Source: G963556115 sp963678205 (GTDB lineage: Bacteria > Planctomycetota > SZUA-567). Taken from it: 64,000 nt of DNA. Of this stretch, positions 27,917 to 38,400 are shown piece by piece. A program made the position numbers and the translations under genes. Every line of letters begins with the position of its first letter. Positions within the stretch are counted from its first letter, which is position 1. A model generated the notes under the pieces. That model was not told where the DNA came from. It saw only the letters and a program-made list of their open reading frames with translations, and ran no database searches. The stretch covers positions 434,001-498,000 of the forward strand of contig OY782760.1 of NCBI GenBank assembly GCA_963678205.1, written 5' to 3'.

Positions 27917-30900
27917 ATGAATATAACAAAATACGCTATAGAAAACCCCATTGTCACCTATACTTTGACATTTTTTGCCATAGTTGGTGGTATAGCGGCT
28001 TATTTGGGTCTTGGACGTCTCGAGGATCCAGAATATACCATTAAAGAAGCAATAATCTCAACACAATACCCTGGAGCGACAGCTCTTGAGGTTGAAGAAG
28101 AAGTCACAGACACGCTTGAAACAGCTATCCAGCAATTAAAGCAACTAGATAAAATCTGGTCAGAGAGTCGCCCAGGACTTTCAATTATTCACGCTCAGAT
28201 GAAGGATAAGTTTGACAAAAGTTCTTTACCACAAGTATGGGATGAACTTCGCAGAAAAATAAATGACACTAAAGCAGACCTTCCTCCCAGCTGCAAGACA
28301 CCAGTTGTTAATGATGATTATGGTGACGTATATGGTGTATATTTTGCACTAACAGGTGACGGATATACAAAGAAAGAGCTGTATGATTATGCAAAACTTT
28401 TAAAAAAACAGCTTTTACTCTGTAAGAATGTTGCTAAGGTAAGTATAAACGGTTATACCACAGAAGTTATTTATTTAGAATTTAACCGTTCTAAAATGAC
28501 TCAGCTAGGAATTACTCCACAATCCATCTTTAATGCAATTAATGCACAAAATGAAGTTGGAAGTGGCGGTAGCATCAACTATAAAGGTGATTATATCACA
28601 ATCAAAACCACTGGATCTTTCGATTCTATTGATGGTATTAGCAATCTTCTTATTCGTGGAACTGATGCTGAAAAACTTACACGTGTCGGAGACATTGTAA
28701 CTATTCGTAGAGATTATTACGAACCAGCACAGACGATGATGGAATATAATGGAAAGCCGGCTTTAGGTATCGGAATTTCGACAATACCTGGCACTAATGT
28801 TGTTGTAATGGGCGATGCTGTAGACAAAAAACTTGAAGAACTCCAAGACCAGACACCTGTTGGTATAAAATTGTTCCCTATTTATTTCCAATCAAAGATT
28901 GTCAAAGAATCTGTAAACGGATTTGTTATAAATCTTGTCGAAGCGATTGTAATCGTGGTCATACTTCTGCTCATCTTCATGGGCAAACATGAAGGACTAA
29001 TTATTGGACTAGTTCTCTTGATTACAATTCTCATTACCTTTGTCGGGATGTCATACTTTGAGGTCAATCTACAGCGCATCAGCCTCGGAGCTCTAATTAT
29101 TGCCTTGGGCATGCTTGTTGATAATGCCATTGTTGTCTGTGAAGGTATTGTTATCAAGATGCAGCGAGGTATAGAAAAGACAAAAGCAGCTGTACAGACA
29201 GTTGATGAAACCAAATGGCCTCTACTTGGAGCAACAATTATTGCAATCATTGCCTTCTCAGCTATTTCATTATCACAGGACAGTTCTGGTGAATTTATGG
29301 GTAGCCTCTTTACTGTAATCGCTTTATCATTACTTATAAGTTGGCTAACTGCGATAACCCTTACTCCACTTCTATGCATACAACTAATTACTAAAAAAGA
29401 CGCCACAGCAAAAGATCCACATGACAATTTCTTCTTTAAAAGTTACGCTAAAATATTAAAGATATGCATCAATCATAGATATATTGTTATTATTCTTATG
29501 CTTGCTCTGCTTATAGTTTCTGGCTACTGCTTTAAATTCATTGATCAAACTTTCTTCCCATCTTCAACACGTAATATATTTCTGGTTGACCTCTGGATGA
29601 AAGAGGGTACACATATAAATAAGACAGAAAAAGCTGCAAAATCAATTGCTGCAGACCTATTAAATAATGAAAAAATTACTGAAACCGTGACGTTTATTGG
29701 CTCAGGAGGTCAGCGTTTTACCCTGACCTATGCTCCAGAGTCAATGACCGCTGCATATGCGCAAATAATGGTCTTTACAGATAAATATGAATCTATCAAT
29801 GAGCTTATCCCTGAAGTTAGAACTTTAATAGCTAAACGCTATCCTGAAGTAGAGACAAAAATAAAGAAAATGGATATTGGTCCTTCGGCAAAATCAAAAA
29901 TTGAAGCCCGTTTTATCGGTCCTGATGCCACCGTTCTACATCATCTTGGGAATCAAGCAAAAGAAATTTTTGCGAAGCATGCACGTGAAGAAGGAACAAT
30001 AACCTTTATCCACGATGACTGGAGAAAGCCTGTTGAAAGTATTGAACTTAATATAGCAGAAGCCAGAGCAAGAAATGCTGGTGTCACCCGCCCGGATATA
30101 AACTCCGCAATTTCAGGTACGTTTACAGGCCAATCAATAGGTTTATTCAGAGAAAAAGATGAGCTCCTGCCAATTATTGTTAGAGCAACAGAAAATGAGC
30201 GCGATAATCTAAGAGATCTAAGAGATATTGTGGTGTGGTCTTCGGTTCACGGTAAACCTGTTCCACTTACACAAGTTGCAGATGGAGCTTCTATAAAATG
30301 GGAAGACAGTATCATCCGCAGAAGAAATAGGCAACGCTGTCTTACTGCCCAATGTGAACCAGCAAGTAATATATCCGCTACTGTGCTTTTTAATAACATA
30401 CAAAAAGAAATCGAAGCAATTAAACTTCCAACAGGATATAGACTGGAATGGGGAGGAGAATATGAAAAATCAAGAGATGCTCGAGAAAAACTTTTAGGCA
30501 AGTTCCCATTGGCGCTAGCTGCAATGTTTACAATTTCACTCTTACTATTTAAAACATTGAGACATCCAATTATTATCTTCCTTGGTCTGCCACTTTCAAT
30601 TATTGGTATCACCTGGGGGCTTCTAGCCTTCAATGCTCCGTTCAGTTTCACAGCTTTACTTGGATTCTTAAGCTTGACAGGTATGCTTATAAAAAATGAG
30701 ATTGTGCTCCTTGATCAAATCAATCTTGAACGTGCTCTCGGGAAAGAACCATTTACAGCAATTATAGAAGCATCAATTAGTCGTGTACGCCCAGTAGCAA
30801 TGGCAGCGTTTACCACAGTACTTGGAATGATACCGCTGATGTTTGATGCATTTTTTCAATCGCTATCAGTAACCATTATGGGTGGTCTTACATTTGCCAC

Positions 30901-30967
30901 TATACTTACTCTTATATTTGTCCCTACAATATATGCTACACTCTTCAGGGTTAAAGAAAAGAAATAG
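27917..30967 (+). CDS. RND-family multidrug efflux permease
   Basis: This 1016-residue inner-membrane proton antiporter has the AcrB plan: twelve transmembrane helices and two large periplasmic loops. The TM4 proton-relay motif reads GMLVDNAIVV, keeping the first Asp and having Asn in place of the second. The TM10 lysine is in GMLIKNEIVLL. Its gene follows the adaptor gene by 50 bases and ends before a strong terminator. The substrate range is unknown. It is a paralogue of the partial permease at the right edge. Confidence 0.95.
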   Translation: MNITKYAIENPIVTYTLTFFAIVGGIAAYLGLGRLEDPEYTIKEAIISTQYPGATALEVEEEVTDTLETAIQQLKQLDKIWSESRPGLSIIHAQMKDKFDKSSLPQVWDELRRKINDTKADLPPSCKTPVVNDDYGDVYGVYFALTGDGYTKKELYDYAKLLKKQLLLCKNVAKVSINGYTTEVIYLEFNRSKMTQLGITPQSIFNAINAQNEVGSGGSINYKGDYITIKTTGSFDSIDGISNLLIRGTDAEKLTRVGDIVTIRRDYYEPAQTMMEYNGKPALGIGISTIPGTNVVVMGDAVDKKLEELQDQTPVGIKLFPIYFQSKIVKESVNGFVINLVEAIVIVVILLLIFMGKHEGLIIGLVLLITILITFVGMSYFEVNLQRISLGALIIALGMLVDNAIVVCEGIVIKMQRGIEKTKAAVQTVDETKWPLLGATIIAIIAFSAISLSQDSSGEFMGSLFTVIALSLLISWLTAITLTPLLCIQLITKKDATAKDPHDNFFFKSYAKILKICINHRYIVIILMLALLIVSGYCFKFIDQTFFPSSTRNIFLVDLWMKEGTHINKTEKAAKSIAADLLNNEKITETVTFIGSGGQRFTLTYAPESMTAAYAQIMVFTDKYESINELIPEVRTLIAKRYPEVETKIKKMDIGPSAKSKIEARFIGPDATVLHHLGNQAKEIFAKHAREEGTITFIHDDWRKPVESIELNIAEARARNAGVTRPDINSAISGTFTGQSIGLFREKDELLPIIVRATENERDNLRDLRDIVVWSSVHGKPVPLTQVADGASIKWEDSIIRRRNRQRCLTAQCEPASNISATVLFNNIQKEIEAIKLPTGYRLEWGGEYEKSRDAREKLLGKFPLALAAMFTISLLLFKTLRHPIIIFLGLPLSIIGITWGLLAFNAPFSFTALLGFLSLTGMLIKNEIVLLDQINLERALGKEPFTAIIEASISRVRPVAMAAFTTVLGMIPLMFDAFFQSLSVTIMGGLTFATILTLIFVPTIYATLFRVKEKK

Positions 30968-30995
30968 CATTCGGTTCATATATAAATACATAAGT

Positions 30996-31032
30996 AATCC
31001 CCCAGTAGAAATTTTTACTGGGGGATTTTTTA
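30996..31032 (+). terminator. Rho-independent terminator of the efflux operon
   Basis: A perfect 12-bp stem AATCCCCCAGTA/TACTGGGGGATT (30996-31007, 31016-31027) has an 8-base loop and a run of T to 31032. Confidence 0.92.
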
Positions 31033-31098
31033 ACCCCATTTGAAACTTAAAGGAGTATATAATATTATAAAGCTATTACTAACTAAAAAGGAATTATC

Positions 31099-34000
31099 AT
31101 GTATACTAATAAAAAAACAATTATACAATTAACAATAATTATACTACTGTCTATTATCATTACTACTCCTGTGTATTCGGCAAACCAGACAACACAAAAT
31201 ATTTTGGCAAATACAGAGAGAATGCTAAATAAAGCAAATTCCTTATTTACTGCACGCAACTATAATGACGCCTTCAAAAAATATAAAAAGATATTAATTA
31301 CCAATAAAATTTATAATACAACAGCTTTTAATAATGCCGTATTATCTTTACAACGCTTGAATAAACAAAATCAAACAGATGAATTTATAACAAAAGTTCT
31401 TAAAATACATAATGATAAATGGCAGTGCTACAATGATGCGGCATTGTTATATGACCACACACTTATACACTCTGGGCATATTCAAGGAAATAAATTTATT
31501 AGAGGGTATTCAAGAAATTACAATACAGCAATTAATACATCCACACACGATCATTTACATGCATTATTATATATGCATAAAGCAAAAGAGCTTATTACAA
31601 CTTCAAATGCCGATAATACTGAAAAATCAAACTTTTTCTTCACCCTTGCAAATATGTATATTAAAGATATATACCCAGAAACAGCAATTAGGCTATTGAT
31701 AAAAAGTGATATTGACAAAATCCCCCCTTACTCGGAAAAATTGATTTATACCGACCTTAGAGGCAACGGGGCGCCTGTAAATAAAGACAACACTCCATAT
31801 TTTTTTTCCCTGCCGGGAAACGAAAGGTCTGCAACTAATGACGGAGAACTATTTAGATACTATTTGCATATAAGCAATCAATACTCCACCGACAAAGCAA
31901 GAGAATCACTTACGCTGGCAAAATTTGCGCAGAAAATTTACGGTATTGAGACTCTATCAAATTACTATTATAATGTTTCAAGTGAAAAACCATATATCTT
32001 AAAGTTGTCTGAACTCACTGACAATCAAACCATTGCAAAATTAGAGTCAGGAATTCAAGCATTTACACTACCAGCTCCTTATAATTACTTAGAAAAGTTT
32101 ATTGCTCAATCTAAAAAAAGACCTGTACCAGCTCTACTCATATTAATTGCCAGAGAATATGAAAATAGGAGGCAATATTCTAACGCTGCTAAATATTGGT
32201 CCAAAATTATAGAATCCCCCAATGCAGCACTACATCAGAAAAATGAAGCATCAAACCATTTACAACAAATCACAGACTCTTTTATAACATTTGAAAGCAC
32301 CCCTACCCAATCTGTTATCAATCCGGAGCTTTGGGTAAGATTTAGAAACACAGATAAAGTTACAATAACAGTATGGAGTGTTAATACCAAAAGACTAATT
32401 AATTTTATAACAACTACACTCAAAAGCAACGCATCCTCTAAAAACTCAACACAATATATCCTGCAGGATTTAGGCTGGAAGCTCACAGACAACAAACTTA
32501 AGGAATATCTTGGTAGTATAAAATACAAGAAAACCATTGATCTCACAAACTATCAGTCAGCAATAACACATGGTGAAAGTAGAGCTAAAATAAATCTCCC
32601 TGCTAAATTTACTGGTGGAGCATATTTTATTGAAGCAACACTACCTAATAGTTATCAAGCGAATATACTTCTCTGGCTAAGTGATATTACTATTACTTCA
32701 AAAGCCCTTACATCTGGAGAAAGACTCTTCTTTACATCTAATAGTGATACCGGTAAATCATTGGCAAAAAGTAAATTAAATATTTTTGGATATTTACCTA
32801 ATAATTCAAAACACCTTAAAAATACTTCAAAAAAATATATTGAAACCACACTCACAACAGATAATAATGGCATAACAATTCTTCCAAAAAATCAAGTTAA
32901 TCCTGATTATAACTACTTAGTATCATCCTGCTCGGAAGATGAATGCAAAGCTTATCTTGGATTTGAACAATTATTTAATTATAATAATAAAATAAAATTA
33001 TCCCCTAAACGAATCCTATATATTACCAGTAAACCGCTATACCAAGCTGGAGAAGAAGTTTTAATCTCTGGTTGGGTTCGTAATTATGACTACACCAATA
33101 ACATTAATTATCCCAAAAAACAACTGAATCAGTTCGAGCTTTTCATATATAATCCAAAAGGCGAAAAAGTTGAATCAAAATTAGTAAATGTAGATAAAAA
33201 TGGTAACTTTAAATTTAAGTTTAAAACCAACTCCAACTCACAATTAGGTATATGGAGCATATCTTCAAACTTAAATATTGCTCAAAATGGAAATTTCTTT
33301 AGAATTGAAAAATATATCAAACCTGAATTTACTGCAGCTATTACACTAAATAACCCTAAAGCCACACTCTCAGATGTTTTAACATTTACGATTAATGCAA
33401 AATATAATTTTGGCGGGCCATTACAAAATGCTCAAATAAAGTATAAAATATATAGAAAACCACAAGTTGAAGTTTACCGCCCAAATCAAAAATGGGATTG
33501 GTTATATGATAAAAATTTTGATAACCATACAAACGAAATAGTCCAAAATTTTGATTATATCAAAATGCAGCCTGCATATACTGAGCCCACACTCATTGAA
33601 GAGAATACTGCTTATACAGATAATAATGGCATTGCTCACATTACAGTTAAACCACTTGCATACGGTAAAATTGACAAATTAAAATCATACACATTCAATA
33701 TTAAGGCACAAATAATCGCCAACAACAAAAGGAGTATTACAGAAGAGGCGCAGGTAACACTAAGCAATTCTGAGTTTTCGCTTGCAATTACAGCAGATCA
33801 GAATTATTACAATATAGGTGAGACTATAGGTCTTATGGTTACACCATTTTCAAACAATAAAAAATTAAAAAAGACAATTGAAGGCAATCTTACTATAAAG
33901 CTTTATAAATATGATCATAAAATGAATAAAGTATTATTAAAAAGATTCCCGAATATCAAACAAAATTCTGATTACAGCTATAAACATCATTTAAACATTC

Positions 34001-37000
34001 TAGAAAATGGATATTACTCTATAGAATGTGAAACAAAAGACTCTTTCAACAACTCAATTACAAGTAAGAAAAAGCTATATATATATTCTCCATCTGAAAA
34101 TCATGATTTGAACTTACCAGTTGAATCTGATCTCATCATTCTCCCAAAGAAAAAGTACTATGCTGAAAATGACACCGCAGAATTATTAATCATAACAAAA
34201 GAACAACTGACAACACTTCTCGTATTCACAGGTATTAATTCTGAAAAATATCCTATCCCAGATATCATCCAAACAAGGAATAACGCAAACATAATCAAAT
34301 ACACCATTAAACATACAGACGCCCCAAATACATTTATTGAAGTCCTAACCACACCAAAACGACATAATTGTACAGCAACAGCAGAACTTCTTATCCCGCC
34401 TGTAAATAAAATTATTACCCTTACTATCACACCAGATAAAAACATTTACTCTCCAGCAGAAAAAGCTAAACTTTTACTGACAGCAACAGACAGTACAGGT
34501 AAGCCCGTATCAGGCAATAGTATTGTTACAGTCTACGACAATGCATTAGACCAATCAACAAATAATGGACATTATCCAGACATATATAAATATTTCTGGG
34601 GATTTACCAATTATTACTATCCTCAGACACTTACAAGTATCGATAAATTTTCATATAACATGTATAACAAAGAAACTATCCCAATGCAGCCCATAGGAAT
34701 TTTCGGCAGCTTTTTTGATACTCCAGAAACAAACTTCCCGACACCAAGACTTACTGGCAATAAGATAATGTTCAAAGCAGAAGGAGCCTTAAAAACTAAT
34801 CTAGCTGTCGCTGACAGCGCTACACCTAATGACGCTATAACTCGCTCTAAAGACTCAAATATATCCCAGGAGGTAAGAAAAGACTTCTCCACTGGAGCAA
34901 TCTTCACCAATAATATTTACTTTGATAAATCAGGAAAAGCTACTATAGAAGTTCCTCTTGCTGATTCTCTTACAACCTGGAAAATTAGAGCATGGATAAT
35001 GACCTCTAAGACCGAAGTTGGGCAAGCTGATTCAACACTTATTACCAGTAAAAACTTACTAATAATCCCATCACTACCTCGGTATCTAATTGAAGGTGAT
35101 ACAGCCAGAATCAATGCTACAATTTACAATAACTCCAAAAGTAAAAAAGAGATTAAACTAAGTCTTAATACTAGCAATGAATTATCTGTAAAAACTCCTA
35201 GTACTTCAAAAATTGAAATCCCTGCAAATTCTGCAATAGTTCAATACTGGAAGCTTCTTGCTAACAAGAAGTCAAAACCAAACATTACAATTACCGCAAA
35301 TTCTAATTCATCTAAAGACACGGTCATATTACCTATTACAATTTTAACAAAAGGACAAAAACTCTTTGACAGCAAAACGATTCTTCTTTCTAATAATAAT
35401 ACATTTAATTCTAAATTTATAATTCCAGACAAAATCAAAGAGAAATCGCAGACATTAAGTATTATTGTATCCCCAGATTTAACCTCATTACTTATAAATG
35501 TATCTAAAACTATCACACGTGATGATATTAAAACAAATGATACATTACTGGCAAATTTATTACCAGAAATTATTATTAACAAACTAATCTCAAAAGATAC
35601 AGATATTGAATCAAAATACACTAAAAATGCAATCTCAAACAAACTTACAAAGAGACTAGCAATACTCGAAAAAATGCAAAATTCTGATGGTGGGTGGAGC
35701 TGGATAGGCAAGAATAACTTCAGCTCAACTTATATTACGGCTCTTATTCTTAAATCACTAGAACTAGTAGATCAATCAGGGTTCAACATCCCAGCACAAC
35801 TAATAACTAGTGCTAGATTATATCTGATCAACCATGAAGATGAACAAGTTAAGCGTTTAATAAATTATAAAATACAAACACCAAATTCTAAACAATATGC
35901 ATCCAATCTTGATGCGCTGATCTACGAGACTCTATCACAGAGTAATAATGAAAATATTCATATGAAAGAATTTCTATATAGAGATAAATCACATCTATCA
36001 GTATACAGTCTCTGCCTATTTGCTACAGGACTATTTAAAAACGCAGATAATAAAATGCTTCCAGAAATACTAAAAAACATTGAACAGTACTTAACGATTG
36101 ATCCAGAAAACAACACCGCCTATTTAGAGACCAGTAATAATAACTTTTGGTGGCACTGGTATAATTCTGAATCTGAGACTATCGCCAAATATCTTACCTT
36201 GCGTCTATTAACTGAAGAACAGAACGCCACCAATAATAAATTAGCTCATTACCTTATTAATAATTTCAAACATATAAGCATGCGTAATTCCATTCACTGC
36301 ATAAACGAAATAATGAATGCTCTAAAAGTTTATATACAAAAAAACACACTTACTCCAAATTTGTCAAAAGTCTGTATAACTTTAAACAACCAAAATACAA
36401 TTACCCTTTCACCCAAGGAATTATCAACTCATACCACTCAATTTATGGCTAATTTTTTACCAGATCAATTAAGAACTGGAACAAATAAATTAACTATATC
36501 AAAGACAAATAAACAAGACTTATCTCCTATATACTTTAGTTACACTATATCATATTTTAGCCTAGACGATACAATACACGCACATGGTATTGAATTAAAA
36601 ACCAGGCGTAAATACTATAAACTTATACCAAGCAAAAAAATATACGCTCTTCCAAATGGTAAAGGTGGAACAAATCAAATACTTGATTATTCATATATAC
36701 GAAAAGAACTGAAGGGTGGTGAACAAATAAATTCAGGAGATCTTATAGAAGTTGAGCTTATTGTCACCAGCAAGAATGACTATGAATACATATATATCAA
36801 AGATAATAAACCAGCTTGCTTAGAACCTGTTGAGAATAAGAGTGGATATAGCTATAATTCTATTAATTACTACACTGAGTATAGAGATACATCAGTTGAC
36901 TATTATATCGAATCAATGCCCAGAGGAACATATTCATTCACCTATAGGGCTTATGCTTTATTTAGTGGAGCATTTACTGCACCAGCAGCAATAAGCAAAG

Positions 37001-37062
37001 GTGCCTTTGCAAATGAACTCAACAGCAATTCGACTGGCTTCAAATTTAAAATCAGTAATTGA
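31099..37062 (+). CDS. alpha-2-macroglobulin-like protein without a thioester motif
   Basis: This is a 1987-residue secreted or periplasmic protein. A signal peptide (about residues 1-28, ending PVYSA) precedes a TPR-like helical region (about 35-210). Macroglobulin (MG) beta domains follow, for example from about 635 (YITSKPLYQAGEEV). The conserved A2M block lies near 1270-1310 (LADSLTTWKIRAWIM). An alpha/alpha-toroid region is near 1525 (NSDGGWSWIG), and the C-terminal MG domain is typical (ESMPRGTYSFTYRA). Active bacterial members carry a Cys-x-Glu-Gln thioester before the toroid. Here the corresponding stretch (DDIKTNDTLLANLLPE) has no Cys. Bacterial A2Ms trap foreign proteases. A thioester-less form would have to work by conformation alone. 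No penicillin-binding protein 1C gene is adjacent. Confidence 0.85.
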   Translation: MYTNKKTIIQLTIIILLSIIITTPVYSANQTTQNILANTERMLNKANSLFTARNYNDAFKKYKKILITNKIYNTTAFNNAVLSLQRLNKQNQTDEFITKVLKIHNDKWQCYNDAALLYDHTLIHSGHIQGNKFIRGYSRNYNTAINTSTHDHLHALLYMHKAKELITTSNADNTEKSNFFFTLANMYIKDIYPETAIRLLIKSDIDKIPPYSEKLIYTDLRGNGAPVNKDNTPYFFSLPGNERSATNDGELFRYYLHISNQYSTDKARESLTLAKFAQKIYGIETLSNYYYNVSSEKPYILKLSELTDNQTIAKLESGIQAFTLPAPYNYLEKFIAQSKKRPVPALLILIAREYENRRQYSNAAKYWSKIIESPNAALHQKNEASNHLQQITDSFITFESTPTQSVINPELWVRFRNTDKVTITVWSVNTKRLINFITTTLKSNASSKNSTQYILQDLGWKLTDNKLKEYLGSIKYKKTIDLTNYQSAITHGESRAKINLPAKFTGGAYFIEATLPNSYQANILLWLSDITITSKALTSGERLFFTSNSDTGKSLAKSKLNIFGYLPNNSKHLKNTSKKYIETTLTTDNNGITILPKNQVNPDYNYLVSSCSEDECKAYLGFEQLFNYNNKIKLSPKRILYITSKPLYQAGEEVLISGWVRNYDYTNNINYPKKQLNQFELFIYNPKGEKVESKLVNVDKNGNFKFKFKTNSNSQLGIWSISSNLNIAQNGNFFRIEKYIKPEFTAAITLNNPKATLSDVLTFTINAKYNFGGPLQNAQIKYKIYRKPQVEVYRPNQKWDWLYDKNFDNHTNEIVQNFDYIKMQPAYTEPTLIEENTAYTDNNGIAHITVKPLAYGKIDKLKSYTFNIKAQIIANNKRSITEEAQVTLSNSEFSLAITADQNYYNIGETIGLMVTPFSNNKKLKKTIEGNLTIKLYKYDHKMNKVLLKRFPNIKQNSDYSYKHHLNILENGYYSIECETKDSFNNSITSKKKLYIYSPSENHDLNLPVESDLIILPKKKYYAENDTAELLIITKEQLTTLLVFTGINSEKYPIPDIIQTRNNANIIKYTIKHTDAPNTFIEVLTTPKRHNCTATAELLIPPVNKIITLTITPDKNIYSPAEKAKLLLTATDSTGKPVSGNSIVTVYDNALDQSTNNGHYPDIYKYFWGFTNYYYPQTLTSIDKFSYNMYNKETIPMQPIGIFGSFFDTPETNFPTPRLTGNKIMFKAEGALKTNLAVADSATPNDAITRSKDSNISQEVRKDFSTGAIFTNNIYFDKSGKATIEVPLADSLTTWKIRAWIMTSKTEVGQADSTLITSKNLLIIPSLPRYLIEGDTARINATIYNNSKSKKEIKLSLNTSNELSVKTPSTSKIEIPANSAIVQYWKLLANKKSKPNITITANSNSSKDTVILPITILTKGQKLFDSKTILLSNNNTFNSKFIIPDKIKEKSQTLSIIVSPDLTSLLINVSKTITRDDIKTNDTLLANLLPEIIINKLISKDTDIESKYTKNAISNKLTKRLAILEKMQNSDGGWSWIGKNNFSSTYITALILKSLELVDQSGFNIPAQLITSARLYLINHEDEQVKRLINYKIQTPNSKQYASNLDALIYETLSQSNNENIHMKEFLYRDKSHLSVYSLCLFATGLFKNADNKMLPEILKNIEQYLTIDPENNTAYLETSNNNFWWHWYNSESETIAKYLTLRLLTEEQNATNNKLAHYLINNFKHISMRNSIHCINEIMNALKVYIQKNTLTPNLSKVCITLNNQNTITLSPKELSTHTTQFMANFLPDQLRTGTNKLTISKTNKQDLSPIYFSYTISYFSLDDTIHAHGIELKTRRKYYKLIPSKKIYALPNGKGGTNQILDYSYIRKELKGGEQINSGDLIEVELIVTSKNDYEYIYIKDNKPACLEPVENKSGYSYNSINYYTEYRDTSVDYYIESMPRGTYSFTYRAYALFSGAFTAPAAISKGAFANELNSNSTGFKFKISN

Positions 37063-37082
37063 TATTTCAGAAAGGAAAGGAC

Positions 37083-37499
37083 ATGAAAAGTTTGACAAAA
37101 GAAATCTGGATGGAAGTACCTAAGCGCAGACAAATTATATCAGTTCACAGCCAAGTTGAAAATCTAGTACGTGAAAGTGGTATAAAAGAAGGGCTCTGTC
37201 TTGTCAATGCTATGCACATTACAGCCAGCGTCTTCATAAATGATAACGAAAGTGGTTTACATTCAGATTATGAAAAATGGCTAGAGAAACTCGCTCCAGA
37301 AAAACCTCATTCGCAGTATGCACATAACGGGTTTGAAGACAATGGAGATGCCCACTTAAAACGACAAGTAATGGGCAGAGAAGTGGTTGTAGCTATTACT
37401 AATGGTGAATTACATCTTGGACCTTGGGAACATATTTTTTATTATGAATTTGACGGTAAAAGGCGCAAACGCTTGCTTGTAAAAATAATTGGTGAATAA
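37083..37499 (+). CDS. YjbQ family protein (UPF0047)
   Basis: The start at 37083 is chosen over the in-frame codon at 37059 because AAAGGAAAGG lies directly before it; this gives 138 residues. The fold and motifs (NAMHITASVFINDNE, GPWEHIFYYEFDG) match the YjbQ/UPF0047 family. Some members have weak thiamine-phosphate synthase activity, but the physiological role is unsettled. It follows the macroglobulin gene by 20 bases. Confidence 0.88.
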   Translation: MKSLTKEIWMEVPKRRQIISVHSQVENLVRESGIKEGLCLVNAMHITASVFINDNESGLHSDYEKWLEKLAPEKPHSQYAHNGFEDNGDAHLKRQVMGREVVVAITNGELHLGPWEHIFYYEFDGKRRKRLLVKIIGE

Positions 37500-37506
37500 T
37501 AATTAT

Positions 37507-37535
37507 CGGGTGCGCTTAAGCACCCGTAATTTTAA
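37507..37535. terminator. bidirectional terminator
   Basis: A perfect 7-bp GC-rich stem CGGGTGC/GCACCCG (37507-37513, 37520-37526) has a 6-base loop and T-rich flanks, between the convergent yjbQ-like and esterase genes. Confidence 0.75.
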
Positions 37536-38317
37536 TTATGGATAATCGGTAATTTTCTTAACACATTCTGTATTTCAGCATCCCAGTATTCCCAAAAATG
37601 TCCTCCCGATCCTTCCCAATAATCTACTTCAAAACCACTCTTCTTTGCAGATGCTAGAAATTCCTGATTCATACTATACAAAAAATCCTCAGTTCCACAA
37701 CACTGTAATATCTTTGGCGAAACAGCAGGATCACATTTTTGAACCAAACTCAAAAGATCATTATCTGTACCATCAATACGCTCCAGATCACCATAAATAT
37801 TCTTTAATTCCTCAACATATAATTTATCTTCAATTCCATCATATCTTTTCTTTATATTAAGTGCACCCGAAAGACTTGCGGCAACAGAAAACTTTTTGGG
37901 ATTGAGTAACGCAATCTTTATAGCTCCATATCCACCCATTGACAATCCAGCTATAAAATTATCCTCTCTCTTATTTGACAATGGGAAAAAACTACGCGCT
38001 ATTCGTGGTACTTCATGAGCAATATGCGAATAATATTTATAACCATGAACTGCGTCTGTATACCACCCTCTCTCGCCGTTGGGCATAACTACCGCAATAT
38101 TCCATTTCATAGCATACCGCTCAATAGAAGTCCTCCTAATCCACGCAGAGTCATCGTCTGATAAGCCATTCAAAAGATATAGTACAGGCAAGTTACCATG
38201 CCTTGCATTCTCACCATTGACACCATTCTTAACATTTACTTCCTGTGGTAACAGTATTCTCATACTTCTCATCATATTCAGTTCATCTGAAAAGTACTCA
38301 CATGTTATAAGGGCCAT
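37532..38317 (-). CDS. alpha/beta-hydrolase esterase (esterase D / tributyrin esterase type)
   Basis: This 261-residue cytoplasmic esterase has the nucleophile Ser in the elbow GLSMGGYGA, the acid in CGTEDFLY and the catalytic His in GGHFWEYW. YLLNGLSDDDSAWIR supplies the oxyanion region. The family hydrolyses short acyl esters or S-formylglutathione; the true substrate is unknown. AAAGGAT precedes the ATG. It is divergent from tadA. Confidence 0.85.
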   Translation of the reverse strand: MALITCEYFSDELNMMRSMRILLPQEVNVKNGVNGENARHGNLPVLYLLNGLSDDDSAWIRRTSIERYAMKWNIAVVMPNGERGWYTDAVHGYKYYSHIAHEVPRIARSFFPLSNKREDNFIAGLSMGGYGAIKIALLNPKKFSVAASLSGALNIKKRYDGIEDKLYVEELKNIYGDLERIDGTDNDLLSLVQKCDPAVSPKILQCCGTEDFLYSMNQEFLASAKKSGFEVDYWEGSGGHFWEYWDAEIQNVLRKLPIIHN

Positions 38318-38400
38318 ATATTATCCTTTACTCTATTATCATTATTTATACAATTATAGTATCACATTATTATCATTTTATAAGGTTATAGTATACGAAT

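Noticed and set aside
28882..29427. 181-codon minus-strand open frame
   Set aside because: It lies wholly inside the RND permease gene in the opposite direction, with Ser/Ile-rich composition typical of antisense frames.
35241..35711. 156-codon minus-strand open frame
   Set aside because: It is antisense to the macroglobulin-like gene, which has continuous family similarity on the plus strand.
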